A stretch of DNA of 64,000 nucleotides from Tachypleus tridentatus (Eukaryota; Arthropoda; Merostomata; Xiphosura; Limulidae), in contig NC_134831.1 in assembly GCF_004210375.1 (NCBI RefSeq), positions 4,898,001-4,962,000 of the forward strand, in the 5' to 3' direction. Of this stretch, positions 20,957 through 33,724 are shown in pieces (positions within the stretch are counted from its first letter, which is position 1; every line of letters begins with the position of its first letter). The translations under genes were made by a program, and so were the position numbers. The notes beneath the pieces were generated by a model. That model did no database searches and was not told the DNA's origin. It saw only the letters and a program-made list of their open reading frames with translations.

Positions 20957-22520
20957 TGCTGACCGCAAACAGTCCAATGAATATGAAGAAAAAATATGCA
21001 TTTGCGTTGTTAGATTCAACCACTTATTTGAGTAGAGCTTCCAAAGATGAAAATAATTAAAGAGAAAATAAAATAAAAACCTTTTTTAGCATTTACTAGG
21101 TAAAATGTGAACACTATGAAATTAGCCTAAATACTAGCTGGTCAAAAGTTTAAGACCATACCAAGAAGAAGTCCTAAACATGGTAGGAAATACCCAACAA
21201 GAGGTCTCAGAAGTGAGTTCCACGGCCGTCATCGCGAATAACTTCAAAACATTCGCTTTGGCATGGTCGATATAAGCGTTTACAGAAGGCTGGCTGGAAT
21301 GTTATTCCAAGTGGTGAAGATGGTTTGACGAAGATCATGCACTGTTTGGAATTGACGTCCATTTCTATAGACTTCCCTTGCCATTCAACCTCAACCATTT
21401 CCAATGGGGCTCAGTTAGGGCGAACACGCTGTATGGTCCAAAAGAATCACGTTATTCGCCATGTAAAAGTCTTTTGTCCTACGAGCATTGTGGATTGCAG
21501 CGTTGTCCTGCTAAAAGATCCAGTGATTTCCACACATAAGGATGCTCTCTCCAACATGCCAATGTAGCCAGCTGCTGTTTGACGCCCCTGTATAACCTGA
21601 AGCTCCATTGTTTTATGGAAGAAGGAAGCACCCCAGATCATGATGGAGCCTCCTCCACTGTGTCATGGTGAAAATGTTTTCGGTGGGATATCCTTATCGT
21701 GCCAGTAACGTTGGAAGCCACTTGGACCATTCAGGTTAAGTTGTTTCTCATCAGAAAACAAATCCTTCTTCCACTTTTCTATGTCCCATATTTGGTGCTT
21801 CTCAGCAAAGTTTAACCGAGCTGTTTCGTGGTGTGGAAGGAGGCGTGGCCTTTGAAGACGTTTACGGTTTTTAAAGCCTTTCTCTCGTAGATGCCGTCTT
21901 ATTGTTTTTGAGCTGCATTCTGCGTCCGTAAGGATCTTAATCAGGTTCGACGATCGGCTGGTGTCTTGCCGAACAACCCGTCGAATCCTCCGGCTCAACG
22001 CCGGCGAAATGTTCCTGGGCCGACCACTTGATATTCTCGTTTCGTATCCCTCAGGGTCGTTTTAGAAATTTGCAACAGCAGTTTTACAACGCCCAATCTC
22101 ACCAGCGATGGCATGTTGAGACAGACCTTGCTTTTGCAGCTCGACAATTCTGCCACGTTCAAACTCTGTCAACTTTTAAGCCTTTGCCATGTCTTTACCC
22201 AATGTAACACAGGAGATGTCAGTGGGCGATGTTGACAACTCTAATGCTTGAACACAAATGACTAAATTTCGTTACGTGTCTACCGATTAACGCTTTGTTT
22301 CAGTGTGGTCTTAAACTTTTGACCAGCTAGTATTTAGGCTAATTTTATAGTGTTTACATTTTCCCTATTAAATGCTAAAAATGTTTTTTATTTTTATTTT
22401 CCCTTTTGTTATTGTCATGTTTCGAAGTTCTACTCAAATAAGTGGTTGAGTCTAACAACGCAAAATGCATATTTTTTCTTTATGTTCATTGATTGGCCTT
22501 AAAATTTTGGCCAATAGTGT
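20957..22520 (-). mobile_element. Tc1-like DNA transposon with long IR/DR termini, inactive
   Basis: The outer 210-220 bases at each end are imperfect inverted repeats (for example TGCGTTGTTAGATTCAACCA at left and GTTGAGTCTAACAACGCA at right). Each terminus carries a related motif twice. The inner copy is GGTCAAAAGTTTAAGACCA (about 21,139, and its complement near 22,310). The outer copy is GGCCTTAAAATTTTGGCC near 22,494, with a decayed partner at about 20,965. Two spaced direct repeats within each inverted repeat is the IR/DR arrangement of Tc1 elements such as Sleeping Beauty. Both ends abut TA runs, as expected for a TA target. Confidence 0.88.
21207..22190 (-). pseudogene. Broken Tc1-like transposase
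   Basis: From the ATG at 22,190 the product opens MAKA, then a stop, then KLTEFERGRIVELQKQGLS. This is the helix-turn-helix start of Tc1-type transposases. The continuous stretch 21,998-21,663 carries the linker ([19 protein letters not shown]) and the first catalytic Asp block ([12 protein letters not shown]). The second block, QDNAAIHNARR near 21,480, is in a shifted frame after an in-frame stop. The third acidic residue region near 21,400 is damaged. At least four stops or shifts make it non-functional. In life it would cut and paste the element. Confidence 0.88.
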
Positions 22521-22540
22521 ATGTATATATATATATATCA

Positions 22541-23147
22541 TACGAAGTGATCAAAGTTTTTCAATATGACTAGTTTTTCTTCTTGCTTTATTCTTTTCTT
22601 GTAAGAAACAAGATATTTTTAAAACTTAGTTTCACATTTCTTCTCAGAAGTTTTTAAAAAACTTGCGTCTTTAAATTTTTATAACTGATTGAGAGTACAC
22701 GTCATTCTTATTTAGTTTTGTTTTTTACTTCGTTGAGGATTGTAGTCATATCAGGAAACCGTAATTATAACGTTATAGCTACTCAATTTGAAGTGGTAAG
22801 AAATGTCTATGTTTTACGGAGAAATTAAGAAATGCTGTAACCTCGGAAAAATGAAACACTGAAAACACGAACATTTTTTAATAGCAACACTTCCTTGCGG
22901 TAATTATTACGTTGGCGTTTTGCTTAATTTAATAAAATCATTTTCGATACTACAATGACTAAAACTAATTAATTTAACTTTTAAAATTGAAACATTTCTT
23001 GTTTTATTATTGATTAAAATAAAACATGTAGTGTCAAAATTATTCACTAGATGGCAGGAGCATATCATTGATTGCAAATTCAGTATTTTGTTTTATTAGC
23101 GTGTACTTCTTAACTAAGAAATTGTAACTAAAACTTCATATTATATG
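22541..23147. other. AT-rich spacer; nothing recognised
   Basis: No long open frame and no recognised repeat. Confidence 0.5.
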
Positions 23148-23255
23148 CTGTTTCACGCAGAACTATATAATCCATTCTGTCCTACACTATGATCCAAACC
23201 CCGAATGTTAGCGTTACAAGATTGTAAACTTATCGCTAACCCACTGGGAGACCGA
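23148..23255 (-). mobile_element. SINE-Va, diverged
   Basis: Reverse-oriented: ACGCAGAACTATATAATCCA, ATGATCCAAACCCCGAATGT, GCTAACCCACTGGGAGACC. Confidence 0.65.
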
Positions 23256-23911
23256 ATAAATTGTAAGTAGTTCTGGCCAAATTAGATTCAGTGCAATGCC
23301 ACTGTTCAAATTAAGTTTCTGTGAAATGTTTTAGTTACATAGCTCGAGTCAGGAAAGAGGGACATCTCTGTTTTGGTATGATCCTCTTAATTACGTTAAA
23401 AAAATTAAATGTTTGGAGAATCTCCAAATATACTTCAAAGTGATGACGTGAAAGGTGTGAATTACGAAACTGACAAGATAGCTAGTGCAGCGAGGTTAGT
23501 GGTAATAGGACGCTTCGGGTGTTAGAAGAAAGTTTAAAAATAATTTTGTCAGATTAAATGATAAACATAGTAGAATTAAGATCAGGCTTAAATGCTACTA
23601 TTCTAGTGTTATAAATACGGGGAATAAAATAGTTAAAATAAATGACCGTAATATAATTGGAATTGCTAAAAATTAACAAGCTTAGGAGTACATAAAGATT
23701 ATCTTGAAGTTCTAGGTTATATGTTATTTAATGGCAATAGTTTTTTTAATGGTTGTGTGGCTCTACATATGAGGTGAATTGCACCCTGTCGGGAGTGAAG
23801 ACATAAAGCATGATAGTCAAGAAGATATATTTGTTATAATCATAGGTTTCAAGGGTAGAACAATGTTTAATTGGTTATAATTTTAGGCCTTTTAATCAGA
23901 CAGATATTGTT
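23256..23911. other. Spacer; nothing recognised
   Basis: No open frame above background and no repeat that I can name. Confidence 0.45.
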
Positions 23912-24172
23912 TGTTTGTTTGTTTGATTTTTAATTTCGCTATCTGCGCTTGCCGTCCCTAATTTTGCAGTGGAAGGCTAGAGGGAAGGCAGTTAGTCATC
24001 ACGACCCACCGCCACCTCTTGGTACTCTTTTACGAAAGAATAGTGGGATTAACCGTCACATTATAACGCCCCCACTGCTGAAAGGGAGAGCATGTTTGGC
24101 GAGATGGGGATTTGAACCTGCGACCCTTCAATTACGAGTCGAACGCCCTAACCCACCTGGCCATGCCGGGCC
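23912..24172 (-). mobile_element. SINE-T, near full length
   Basis: Reverse-oriented. The tail GTTTGTTTGATTTTTAATTTCGC joins CTATCTGCGCTTGCCGTCC with about 17 bases missing. The rest runs complete to GGCCATGCCGGGCCC. A 77-codon plus-strand frame over it is just SINE sequence. Confidence 0.92.
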
Positions 24173-24387
24173 CTACAGATAGATAAAGTGTGCAAAAAAC
24201 AGTATAATGATTACAAAATGGAATACCATTGCATCTGCTATGAGAGACTTCAGTTCGAAACTCGTTGATAGAAAGGTATTGGGTTATATAGGGAGAAAGT
24301 TATTAATGTAACTGAGAATGAAACTGTACTGCTAAAACAAGTAACTCAGAGTCCACCATGGAGAAATTCTAGATTTATTGTTAAGTA

Positions 24388-24635
24388 TTAATGTTTGTTT
24401 ATTTTATTTCTTTGAGCAAAGCTACAGGAGGGCTAACTGCATTAGCTGTTCCTAATTTAGCAATGTTTAACAACTAGTTATCACCACCCACCGCCAACTC
24501 TTGGGCTAATCTTTTACCAACGAATAGTGAAATTGACCGTACCTACGGCTGAAAGGGAGATTATATCTTTAGTGTGACTGGGATTAAAACCCGCGACCCT
24601 CAGATTACGAGTCGAGCGTTATAACCGCATGCTCA
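24388..24635 (-). mobile_element. SINE-T, diverged
   Basis: Reverse-oriented: TTTGAGCAAAGCTACAGGAG, CACCGCCAACTCTTGGGC, then a gap where ATTATAACGCCCC should be, and a head near GATTACGAGTCGAGCG. Confidence 0.85.
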
Positions 24636-25302
24636 TTAAAATAATTACATTAATGATATTCCGGGAACAAAATTTGAGTCAACTTTCATCAATCAAGTCG
24701 TCAATCGGTAGTCAAACACTTTAGGACATTTTTTTTTCTCATCTTGCGAAATTTTTGTTAGAAATTCCTTGTTCTAATTTTATTTGTATTGAGAATATCC
24801 ATAAAAACCTGAATTGGAATGCTAAGACTCCATTTTCATCTTAGAACATAAAAGAAAAATAAACACTGTAATTACAGAGGTTCCGGTGTTCGAAACTACA
24901 GCCATAGAGAGTCAGTAGGGGAGGGACAGTGAAATGTCCGATGCTCCAAAATCAACACTGACGTAGCAGTCTCGTCAAGGAAGTTACTTGTCTGTGAAAG
25001 GAATAGGGAAATCCGGGTAAGCAATGGCTGTATGATAGATATACGTTGTCCTGAAATCTAATCTCATTTACACTTATTAATAAACATTCTGTTGTTATGA
25101 CAATTTATGTTATTCGTGAGACTGTGGAGGAATGAATGATATTTTGTTCGTAATTCATCTTACAAACAAAAACAACACATGAATGAACACAAGTAACAGT
25201 TATTGTACTACTGTTACTTGACACCGTGTTTTCTACAAATTCATTTTGTTACAACAGCGAACAGAATAAGAAATGTAGATGTTTTCGTTATGTCCATTCG
25301 CG
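24636..25302. other. Spacer; nothing recognised
   Basis: No supported gene or repeat family. Confidence 0.45.
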
Positions 25303-25581
25303 GGCCCGGCATGGCCAAATGTGTTAAGGCGTACGACTCGTAATCCAAGGTTCGCGGGTTTGAATCCCGGTCGCACCACACATACTTGCCCTTTCAGCCG
25401 TGGGGGTCGTTATAATGTGATGGTCAGTCCCACTATTCGTTGGTAAAATAGTAGCCCAAGAGTTGGCGGTGGGTGGTGATGACTAGCTGCCTTCCATCTA
25501 GTCTTACACTGCTAAATTAGGGACGGCTAGCGCAGATAGCCCTCGAGTAGCTTTGCGCGAAATTCAAAACAAGCAAACAAG
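25303..25581 (+). mobile_element. SINE-T, full length and well preserved
   Basis: GGGCCCGGCATGGCCAAATG head. Box B is GGGTTTGAATCCCGG, with a complete central domain and tail GCGCGAAATTCAAAACAAGC. Confidence 0.95.
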
Positions 25582-25739
25582 CATTTCCATTCATAACCTA
25601 GCAATCATGAACAGTTTAAACACCAAAGAAAAGCGTAATAAGTCAGAAGTACTTTCTCATCCATTAAGTATGATCTCTCTTTTACAGTAAACCTTTATCT
25701 ATGTTTCTATCTCAAACCGGTAAAGTAATATTTCTTATA

Positions 25740-25853
25740 TTATGTGTGTGTTTTCTTATAACAAAACCACGTCGGGCTATTTGGTGAGCCCACCGAGGGG
25801 AATCGAACCCTTGATTTTAGAGTTTTAAATCCGTAGACGTACCGTTGAGTAAA
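25740..25853 (-). mobile_element. SINE-Vb
   Basis: Reverse-oriented: TGTGTGTGTTTTCTTATAAC (tail), AAACCACGTCGGGCTATTTG, CGAGGGGAATCGAACCC (box B complement), and head near GACGTACCGTTGAG. Confidence 0.82.
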
Positions 25854-25860
25854 ACAGAGT

Positions 25861-27794
25861 ACGTTAAAATAGTCAATTTCTCTCCATTACAAATTAATCG
25901 TGTTTATGTACCCACAGTTTTAGAGGGGATAAGCCATGACTATAACATTATCTGTTTTTAAAATATTGATTACAAGAAAAATAATTTTAAAAACCCTAAG
26001 TTTGTATGTTACATGTTGTAATAATAAGAAAGAAGATGAACCCAACCCACTGATGAGACCAGGAAACTTTGTTTACCCGAATTGTATCTCAAGTTCTCGA
26101 ATTACAAAGTGACGAGAAAGAAAAATGTTGATAACCTACAACTTTAACTTTTTCCTTTCTTGTGTCTTTCGTCTCGTAATATATTTTTGTGATCATGTAA
26201 TTAATATTTTTCAAAATTCACATTTAAACGTTTAGCGACGTAATTCGCAAAATACATTGAAATAAACTCAACAGAACCAATCTGTTTAACAATCTCCATT
26301 AGTCCATTAATAATAGTGTTAAATGGAACTGTGAAATGACAGATTTTTGTCACGCTACCCGGTAATTTGCGGGCTTATTATATGTAGAAAATTCCTTTTT
26401 GATACTGGCAGTGTACAGAGTCAATTATGTAGTATATAAATAAATAAGACATTCTTTTGATGAACTATTAAAGGTAAACCAACTTGAATAAAATTTATTT
26501 ATGAAATATTTACGAGTGTGACACGAAACTGACTGTGAGCAAACTATAATTTCATTTTCTGCCAGCACTAATCAGTATCATAATTCAAACATACAACGAT
26601 ATGAAATATACAAAGATGACAACTAGTTTATATAATATTAAGTTTAAGAGTTTTACGTCTGTAATGAACACTATAATAGTGTATGTAAATCTATATATGG
26701 CTTATGATTGTTATTTATGTTTCTAATAAGTGTTTATAAAATATATACAATTTGAAAAGGTTTGTTTTTCTTAACAGCCTGATGAATTATTATTAGTTTA
26801 AAAATCTAAACGCACTGGACGAAATTGTGAGATTTGACCACAAAATCTAAAACAGGAATATTTTAATATCACACCAACGAGTGAAAGACCTAACAAAAAT
26901 GGTTGAAGTAAAATTTGTTTATGTAATTACATAAGACAAAAAATTATTTGAAGAACTGTGCAGTTGTTGTTGTTGTTTGTATTAATACGACTTCTAAATA
27001 CAATGTTCACGTATTTCAAGTAATCTTGTTGATATTAGGTCGTCTTTCTCCATCAACAAATGTTTATGATGTGAATAAAACACAGAAAGATAAGAGCAGG
27101 ACATATTTTAGGGGAATTTATTGACGTCCTTTACATAAAGTTTTAATATAAAATCAGATATACATCAGTTTCTTAACAACCATACAACTACTTTGTTACT
27201 GCTATTTTCGTGAACTAAAAAACCGTGACTCATGAAGAAATTATCGCTACGAGACGTAAAAGCGTGTCGACTAATACAAACCAAAGACAGGGTTATTTAT
27301 TACATGAGAGGCGCTGTAAACCGACTTTCATGTGCTTACGTATCTGAGCAAAAAAGAGTGATTATGACAAAAATCGAGTTTACATTATTATAGAACGCAA
27401 AACTGTCTATTTAGTTACTGGCTGATTTCTTCGATATAACCTGCATGTATTTAATTATGTACTTCAACTGTTGAAATCAAATACGACGTTTTGGTAGCCA
27501 CACTGATTTCGCTCCATTAGTCACTGTTCAACGAGCCAAAGTACTGTAAACAAACTCGCTTTCTTTTGTATTTCTAATAATTTAGTGTATTAAAGCTTTA
27601 AACTAAAAACCAGTGAATTGTTTTTGAAACCATTTATTATTTAGTCTTAAATTGTCGTAACCATACGTTCGAAGAAATATATAAAACCTTTTTTCTTTGT
27701 CATACCAAATGATTTGCTTCAGATATTTGTCAGTAAATCGGAAGTCTTTCGTAGTAATTTTGTGAAGGTATACCTGACAGTATGTGTTTACTTA
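25861..27794. other. Two-kilobase AT-rich spacer
   Basis: No open frame above background, no SINE and no tandem array. This is the longest stretch of the window with nothing that I can name. Confidence 0.5.
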
Positions 27795-27898
27795 TATCAA
27801 ACCAACATCATGTTATCTGATGAGTCTACTGAGGGGAATCGAACCGCTGATTTTTGTCTTGTAAATACGTAGGCTTACCGTTTTACCAGTTGGGGAAA
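27795..27898 (-). mobile_element. SINE-Vb fragment
   Basis: Reverse-oriented: AACCAACATCATGTTATCTG, CTGAGGGGAATCGAACCG, GTCTTGTAAATACGTAGGC and head near TTACCAGTTGGGG. Confidence 0.7.
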
Positions 27899-28229
27899 CC
27901 TGACAGTATTTTAACATGTTTATTATTTGAGTTAACTGCGTTTTTACAATGGTACCGTGGAGTGAATCTGTCTTACTTTTTATCGTGTGAATGTACACAA
28001 AACTACACTAATGTGTTTGGAATACATTTATTGGCATTAAGGGAAGAAAAAAACATCGCAGTAATGTCTGTCTTGGTAATGTTACTTTTTAGTTTATTTC
28101 AGGTGTACCAACACAATGTTGAACAGTTTTATGTCACTGTATATTCCTCTGTGATTTAATGTAAGTGCTATCAGTGGTTAGTTATTGGACGAATAAGCGA
28201 TAACATTCGATGCAAATCTTACGACGTAA

Positions 28230-28710
28230 AATTGATGGGTTAATCAGTGCACTAAACTTATAAAATCACTGGGTTAAGTAGTGTACTAAACGTGTAGAAT
28301 CACTGGGTTAAGTAGTGTACTAAATGTATAGAATTACTGGGTTAAGTAGTGTACTAAATGTATAGAATTACTGTGTTAAGTACTATACTAAACGTGAAGA
28401 ATGAGCGGGCTAATTAGTGTACTAAATGTATAGAATTACTGGGTTAACTGGTTAACTGAACGTATAGAATTAGTGGGTTAAGTAGAGTACTAAACGTGTA
28501 GAATCACTGGGTTAAGTAGTGTACTAAACATGTAGAATCAGTGGGTTAAGTAGTGTACTAAACATGTAGAATCAGTAGGTTAATTGATGCATTAGACGTG
28601 TAGAATCAGTGGGTTAATTGATGCATTAGACGTGTAGAACCAGTGGGTTAAGTAGAGTACTAAACGTATAGAATCAGTGGTGCACTAAACGTGTACAATC
28701 ATTGGTTAAC
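28230..28710. repeat. 34-bp minisatellite, about 14 copies
   Basis: CACTGGGTTAAGTAGTGTAC followed by TAAACGTGTAGAAT repeats at a 34-base step (28,271, 28,305 and so on). Copies vary by substitutions, and some by short losses near the right end. Confidence 0.94.
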
Positions 28711-30811
28711 AGGCACAGTAACTTAAACTAAAGCATAATGAACGAAATATGAAAACCATAACATACAGGAAATTTAAATCCCCAAACTTCTTAAAGCTGC
28801 ATATTAATCCTAGTTTTGAAGACCAATTGTACTCAACAAGTATCTGATGGTAAATAGTTTTTACTGTTCAGAATTTACTTCCCAATATATTTTTCAACAG
28901 AAACAAACGGGTACTGTGTTGACCTTTCTGACATGACCTTGTTATGACCTTCAATAAGTAGCCTTTATTTTTCAACAACTTTATTGATCCTCATCAGAGG
29001 TGATAGATATTTTCATTATTAATTGTTTATTAAATATATACCATAATAGCTCTTTATTTGTCTGCACTTTGCTTTTCAAATCTTAAAACAACGTAGTTTC
29101 TGGAGTTATTTCAGAAAGTTTCAGACTATTAACATAATGTATTTTGTAACTTATTAATGCTCTGTGTTCTAACCTGTTTGGTCAATAACTGAATCATTAA
29201 ATACGTAACTTTAAACACAGATTTACTCAATAATTGAATGCGACATTTCTAACCCTAATCCAGTGCCGAACAGCTTTACAAAAGCGTTAGAATTTATAGT
29301 ATAAAAGATAGATTGATCTCTAAATTGGTTTACCTGTTCTTATAGTAACTAAAGCATTAGGAACGTTTAGGGTTTTATTTAAGATAATAATACGTCATAC
29401 TTATAAATCTCGTGAAAAAAGCTAGAAGTATGTTTTATTTTGAGTTAAAAAGTTAGAAGTGTGTGCTTTATTTTGGGGCTACAAATATTAGATGTGTGTT
29501 TTACTTGTATTCCATATTTCCTGAATCTCTTACAGAAAATATTATTATGTTAATTTGTGACTCTTATTATATATTTACAATTTTTTTTAAAAAAACAATC
29601 CAAAAACTGGCATGGTTGTGTAACTTATAACTTGTTTACACAGTTAAATTAATTGTATAGATACACAACTAGTAAACAAAACATTGTTGAAATCCTTGTA
29701 TTGTTTAGATAGTGTGATATGTTTCTCTTTTAATTATATTTTACTAGAGATTCTGAACAGTTCAGTTTTATAGTTTGATAATTTGCTCACGAGTGTTTTA
29801 AATCGATCCACGAAAATCGCTATGACAATCGAATCTTAACTAAATATTAAGATACAATATTATTGATTCTTCGCTCTGTTCTGATTTGTTATCAAAATTT
29901 CATAGTTTCTCAAATAAACATTTCCTTTTGCCTTAGTCAAATGAACTGCCCCAGGTTTTACTGTACGTAGCGCCAGTGCGTTGTTTTTGTTGCGTTCACG
30001 AATGGCAGACGATTCAATTGAAATATCAAGTCTTCTTAACCAGTTCATTTCCGATTCGTTTTTTAAAATTTGTAATATATTATGTTAATCTTTTAGAACA
30101 AGATCATTGTATTGTCTAAATATTCTAATTTATCCATAATTTTAAATTTATTCCATGAGGATAACAGGAATAACAATTTGAGATCCCAGAAATCTGTGTT
30201 ATTTCAGTTATATCAGTGTTAAAGTAACAAATTCTGGAAAACATGGATCTCTTGAGTACCACCTCCAACAGAAGTTAAAAATATCTCAAATATAGTCAAA
30301 ATAAATCATATTAATAAACTAGTGTCGAATCCCAGTGGTATAAATTTGAAATTATGCAATTGTTGTTGAAAATTGAAAGTTATGTCATATTTTAATATCA
30401 CTTCTGTGTATTATAATACCACCATTTTGTTCCATTCTTTCGGATGTATACTGTTTTCTGCAAGACGTTCTGCCATGTTCCCGGTTGATGTTTCGATGCA
30501 TACGATGTCCTGGCTTCAAATACATCTCATTTTAAGTACGAGAAGATTTTAATGAGTTTCGGACATAGCGTCAAAGGGGAAAGGTCACGATGGAAGAACT
30601 AAGAAAGTTATATTCACATTTCTTCACTTAATCCTGAACGTGTTTTAAATGCTAGAACTAAGACTAGTTTCAAATTATGGAGAGTAAAGTAACAGAAACG
30701 ATGATATAGGTGTCGCGATCGTAGCTCTGTACTTATTGAAATATTTTGACAACAGATAGATAGATAGAATATTGTGTGGTAAAACACGGTTTGAGTACAG
30801 AAGAATTATTT
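28711..30811. other. AT-rich spacer between genes
   Basis: No SINE, tandem array or convincing open frame. It lies between the 3' end of gene A and the start of gene B, with transcription of both running leftward. Confidence 0.45.
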
Positions 30812-30882
30812 GTTTAGGGTTAAGCACAAAGCTACACAACTGGCTATTTCTGTTCTGCCCACCCCGGTTTCAAGTGACATAC
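30812..30882 (-). mobile_element. SINE-Va fragment
   Basis: Reverse-oriented: GGTTAAGCACAAAGCTACAC, GGCTATTTCTGTTCTGCCCA. It is cut off before box B. Confidence 0.7.
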
Positions 30883-32066
30883 CCACGTGCCACTTGCCGG
30901 AGAGAATAACCAGATTACTGGTTAAATCTCCATCTGGCTAAACGTAGCTAATTGTTTCACAGAAATTAAACCAAATCCGTTAAGACAATTTAAAATGAAA
31001 TTACTGTATAAAAGGTCCTAATAAATCAAGTTTGCAAATAAAACAATTAAAAGTTTCTAAAACCACCTGTCGGCGTGACTAATGGTGCTTTGTAAACGTG
31101 GTTTTCTTTGTGTCATTTTATCTAACTGATACATTATCAAATGTGAATAAATAACTGGATTTTCGTAGCTAGTTAAAGTGCTACGACTAACAAGCAAAAC
31201 AGAAAAGGAAACTTTCTGTTAATTAAAAAACACTGTATGATCAACTACGATGTCTCTTTCGTAATCCTACTTTCACAAATACTCTTCTATTTATACTGAT
31301 AAGTGCTGTAAGTGTATTCAGTAAAGACACGTGAATTATAACCGTTACTGCTTGCATTTCGCGTCGTCAAATAACGACAACGAAAACTCAACTAATTTCG
31401 TCGAAAGAGGTGCACTTGTTCTGAGTCAATAGAGTAACAAGTAACACAATAAACAAGTGAAACTGGCAGTGCGCACAACAAAGCGGTGTTCGATTCCAAC
31501 CAGACTAACGTAATAAGTTTTGTTAACAATCCTTGGTTTTTGACGATACTTCTCCATTGAAAGTTGAAACAGTTTTTAAAGTGTGTTAGTCACACGGACT
31601 GATGTTCATATGGCGGAATTATCCAGCACGCCATAACTACAGCTACTATTGTTATATAGCACTAAAATAATCTACGGTTGTTTTTTTTTCTAATTTTTTA
31701 AAGTCTCTCACAAATCATGTATAATCAAACTACGGTTACAGTTGAGCTTTCCTATACATCCAAGAACATGTCTACTGTTTCGAGGAAAGTATCTGGAAAG
31801 GATATAACATTTGGTAGACATGACATGAGTGAAGCGTGTCGCGAAAAAAAAAAAAGAACTATCTGAACAATGGAGAAAGAAGCCCTAAGACCTAGAGTGT
31901 AGTGGAAGTTGTTGGTAAAGATGATACGACCAAAGGCACACAGGGTAAGGGTGTGAGCATTTCACCTACAGACATTGTCTAAAATTTCCTATGGCATGTT
32001 CGTAAAGATGACTGATATTTCGTAGAGAAAGCTAGTTTTCCATATATTCATTGAACAACAATAGTT
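30883..32066. other. Spacer downstream of gene A
   Basis: No open frame or repeat that I can support. A GAACATGTC-type segment near 31,760 recurs loosely as GACATGAC near 31,820 without forming an array. Confidence 0.4.
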
Positions 32067-32072
32067 TTTATT
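32067..32072 (-). terminator. Candidate polyadenylation signal of gene A
   Basis: TTTATT on the plus strand reads AATAAA on the minus strand, about 345 bases after the gene A stop codon. It is a plausible distance, but such words are frequent in AT-rich DNA. Confidence 0.35.
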
Positions 32073-32413
32073 AAAGGGAACGTTCACCCTTCGAATGAAC
32101 AAATTGTATTGCGTTTACTCCTCGTGCACCAGTGAATATTTCATCGTGTTATGACGCAAGATGCTTAAAAAAAAAAAGCCAACACTTTTCCGAGGATGAC
32201 TGCCATGTTTGGTGTAAACAGTCCGCGAATCTTTAACAATTTCTCGATAAAAAAAAAACTAAGCACAAAAACCTGTAGAATATTCTACGTCATCATTAAG
32301 TATCTATCTATGTATGTGCTAGATTCCATATTTGGTGATATGCAGATTAGAAGAATCGTAAACTCTGGATCGAGAGTAACCTGCAGCACCGAGTTACGTT
32401 TAAAAGTTGACCT

Positions 32414-32955
32414 TCACACAGGTGTCGTGCGACGAATCGTTTCGAACGAGAAATCACGAGAGTATTCTCTGTTGATGTCAGCTGTCGTTGAAACAGTATA
32501 GCACGTGGTGTCCCTAGAAAAAGGAGGGAAGTTGTAATAAGCCAAGTCTCTCATTGATTCCGATAGCGGTATGCCAGGATTCGTGTTGCGGCGCCCTCTA
32601 CTGGTAGAAGGGCAGGGAGACGCATCTCGTGATACATCACGCGCTCGACTGTTGCGTCGGCCACGTGGGTGGCGCCTGCATGGAATGTGGTCTTCTCCAT
32701 CTTGTAAAAAATCTTCATATTTCAACCTTTCTGCACACTTTTTGGAATCCAGCTTATACCACTGAATGTATAGGTATACAGCAAACGTTCCAGATAGTTC
32801 ACACAGTAAGATACTAGCAATGGCTAGGGCAAAAGTGTAACCATAGCGATACTTGAATATCGGTCCTTGGAAAGAAGACTTCGGCTGTAGTTTGTTTCCA
32901 ACTTCGGCTTTGAAACTTGAAATATAGATGACCACACCCATAAGATCGAGTAAGC
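32414..32955 (-). CDS. stg1-like: Stargazin/TARP-like calcium channel gamma subunit, last exon (gene A exon 4)
   Basis: The exon follows a TTTTAG acceptor at 32,956 and completes a Gly codon begun at 41,459. It encodes LLDLMGVVIYI (end of TM3), a short second loop, TM4 (YGYTFALAIASILLCELSGT and onward), and a cytoplasmic tail of about 115 residues rich in Arg and Ser. Two tail features match vertebrate stargazin-type TARPs. One is SRDASP in the Arg/Ser-rich region that in vertebrates is phosphorylated. The other is the C-terminal RRTTPV, whose TTPV is the class I PDZ ligand that binds PSD-95 in mammals. TARPs traffic and gate AMPA-type glutamate receptors at synapses, and related gamma subunits modulate calcium channels. 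Family membership is firm and the exact partner is inferred. The segment has 179 residues plus the shared Gly. Confidence 0.95.
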
Positions 32956-33387
32956 CTAAAATACATATAAAAACAGAGAAATATATATTTTCGGATTTTT
33001 AAGGCTTAAGACATTTGTATAACATTAAAGTCAAATTGGAAATAAAACAAAACGTTACTAGAAAGTATTTTTAAATGATGCTATATTTAGATAGTTCATA
33101 TATACGATATACCGTATTTGAAAACTACTTTTAGCCAAAAAATAAATAACGCAAGTTCACACTAGACGTTTTTCTATATCGAAAATTGTTAGGCTTAAAG
33201 TTTATCGCTATGTTTAGTGGAAAACATTTTTTTTTTCTATCTTTGTAATCGATTGTACTGTGATGTCAAGTTACATTTGTTGACCACGACTACATTTGTT
33301 ATCGCAACGTGTATAACATGTATCACATCATCTAATACATCAATACACTATACTGATAAAAAGGAAAGAAATAATAAGGATTGTAGT

Positions 33388-33605
33388 TGTTAAGGGGATT
33401 CGCCTAATGTTTACCATTAAACTACGGATCGTTAGATCCTAGGTTCGAGCCCAAGGTATGGCCCCTCAAATTGTTCTGCACTTTCAGCTCACTGGCTGCT
33501 CTCCTTTAGAATTAATAACAGCTATGCATGAGTCACTGACAAGGCGTTTTCGCTCGTGAGTCGCATGAATCACGGATTCCCAATGCAAAAGTCGTGGAAA
33601 GAGGG
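33388..33605 (+). mobile_element. Possible third tRNA-derived SINE
   Basis: TTGTTAAGGGGATTCGCC, then TCCTAGGTTCGAGCCCAAGG (box B), then a body unlike SINE-T or SINE-V (GTCACTGACAAGGCGTTTTC). The layout resembles 18,056-18,210. Confidence 0.4.
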
Positions 33606-33724
33606 GGGATAGTGCTAGCAAATATTCAAAATCCACCATTAGGTACATTGTTAGGGTGGGTCATAATTCGTAAGGGGTAATTTCAGGAAGGGTAGGAGAT
33701 GTTGTACCTGGAAAGTTGGGAAAC

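Noticed and set aside
32196-32817. Plus-strand frames of 101, 64 and 62 codons
   Set aside because: They are antisense to, or overlap the end of, gene A exon 4, which has clear family features.
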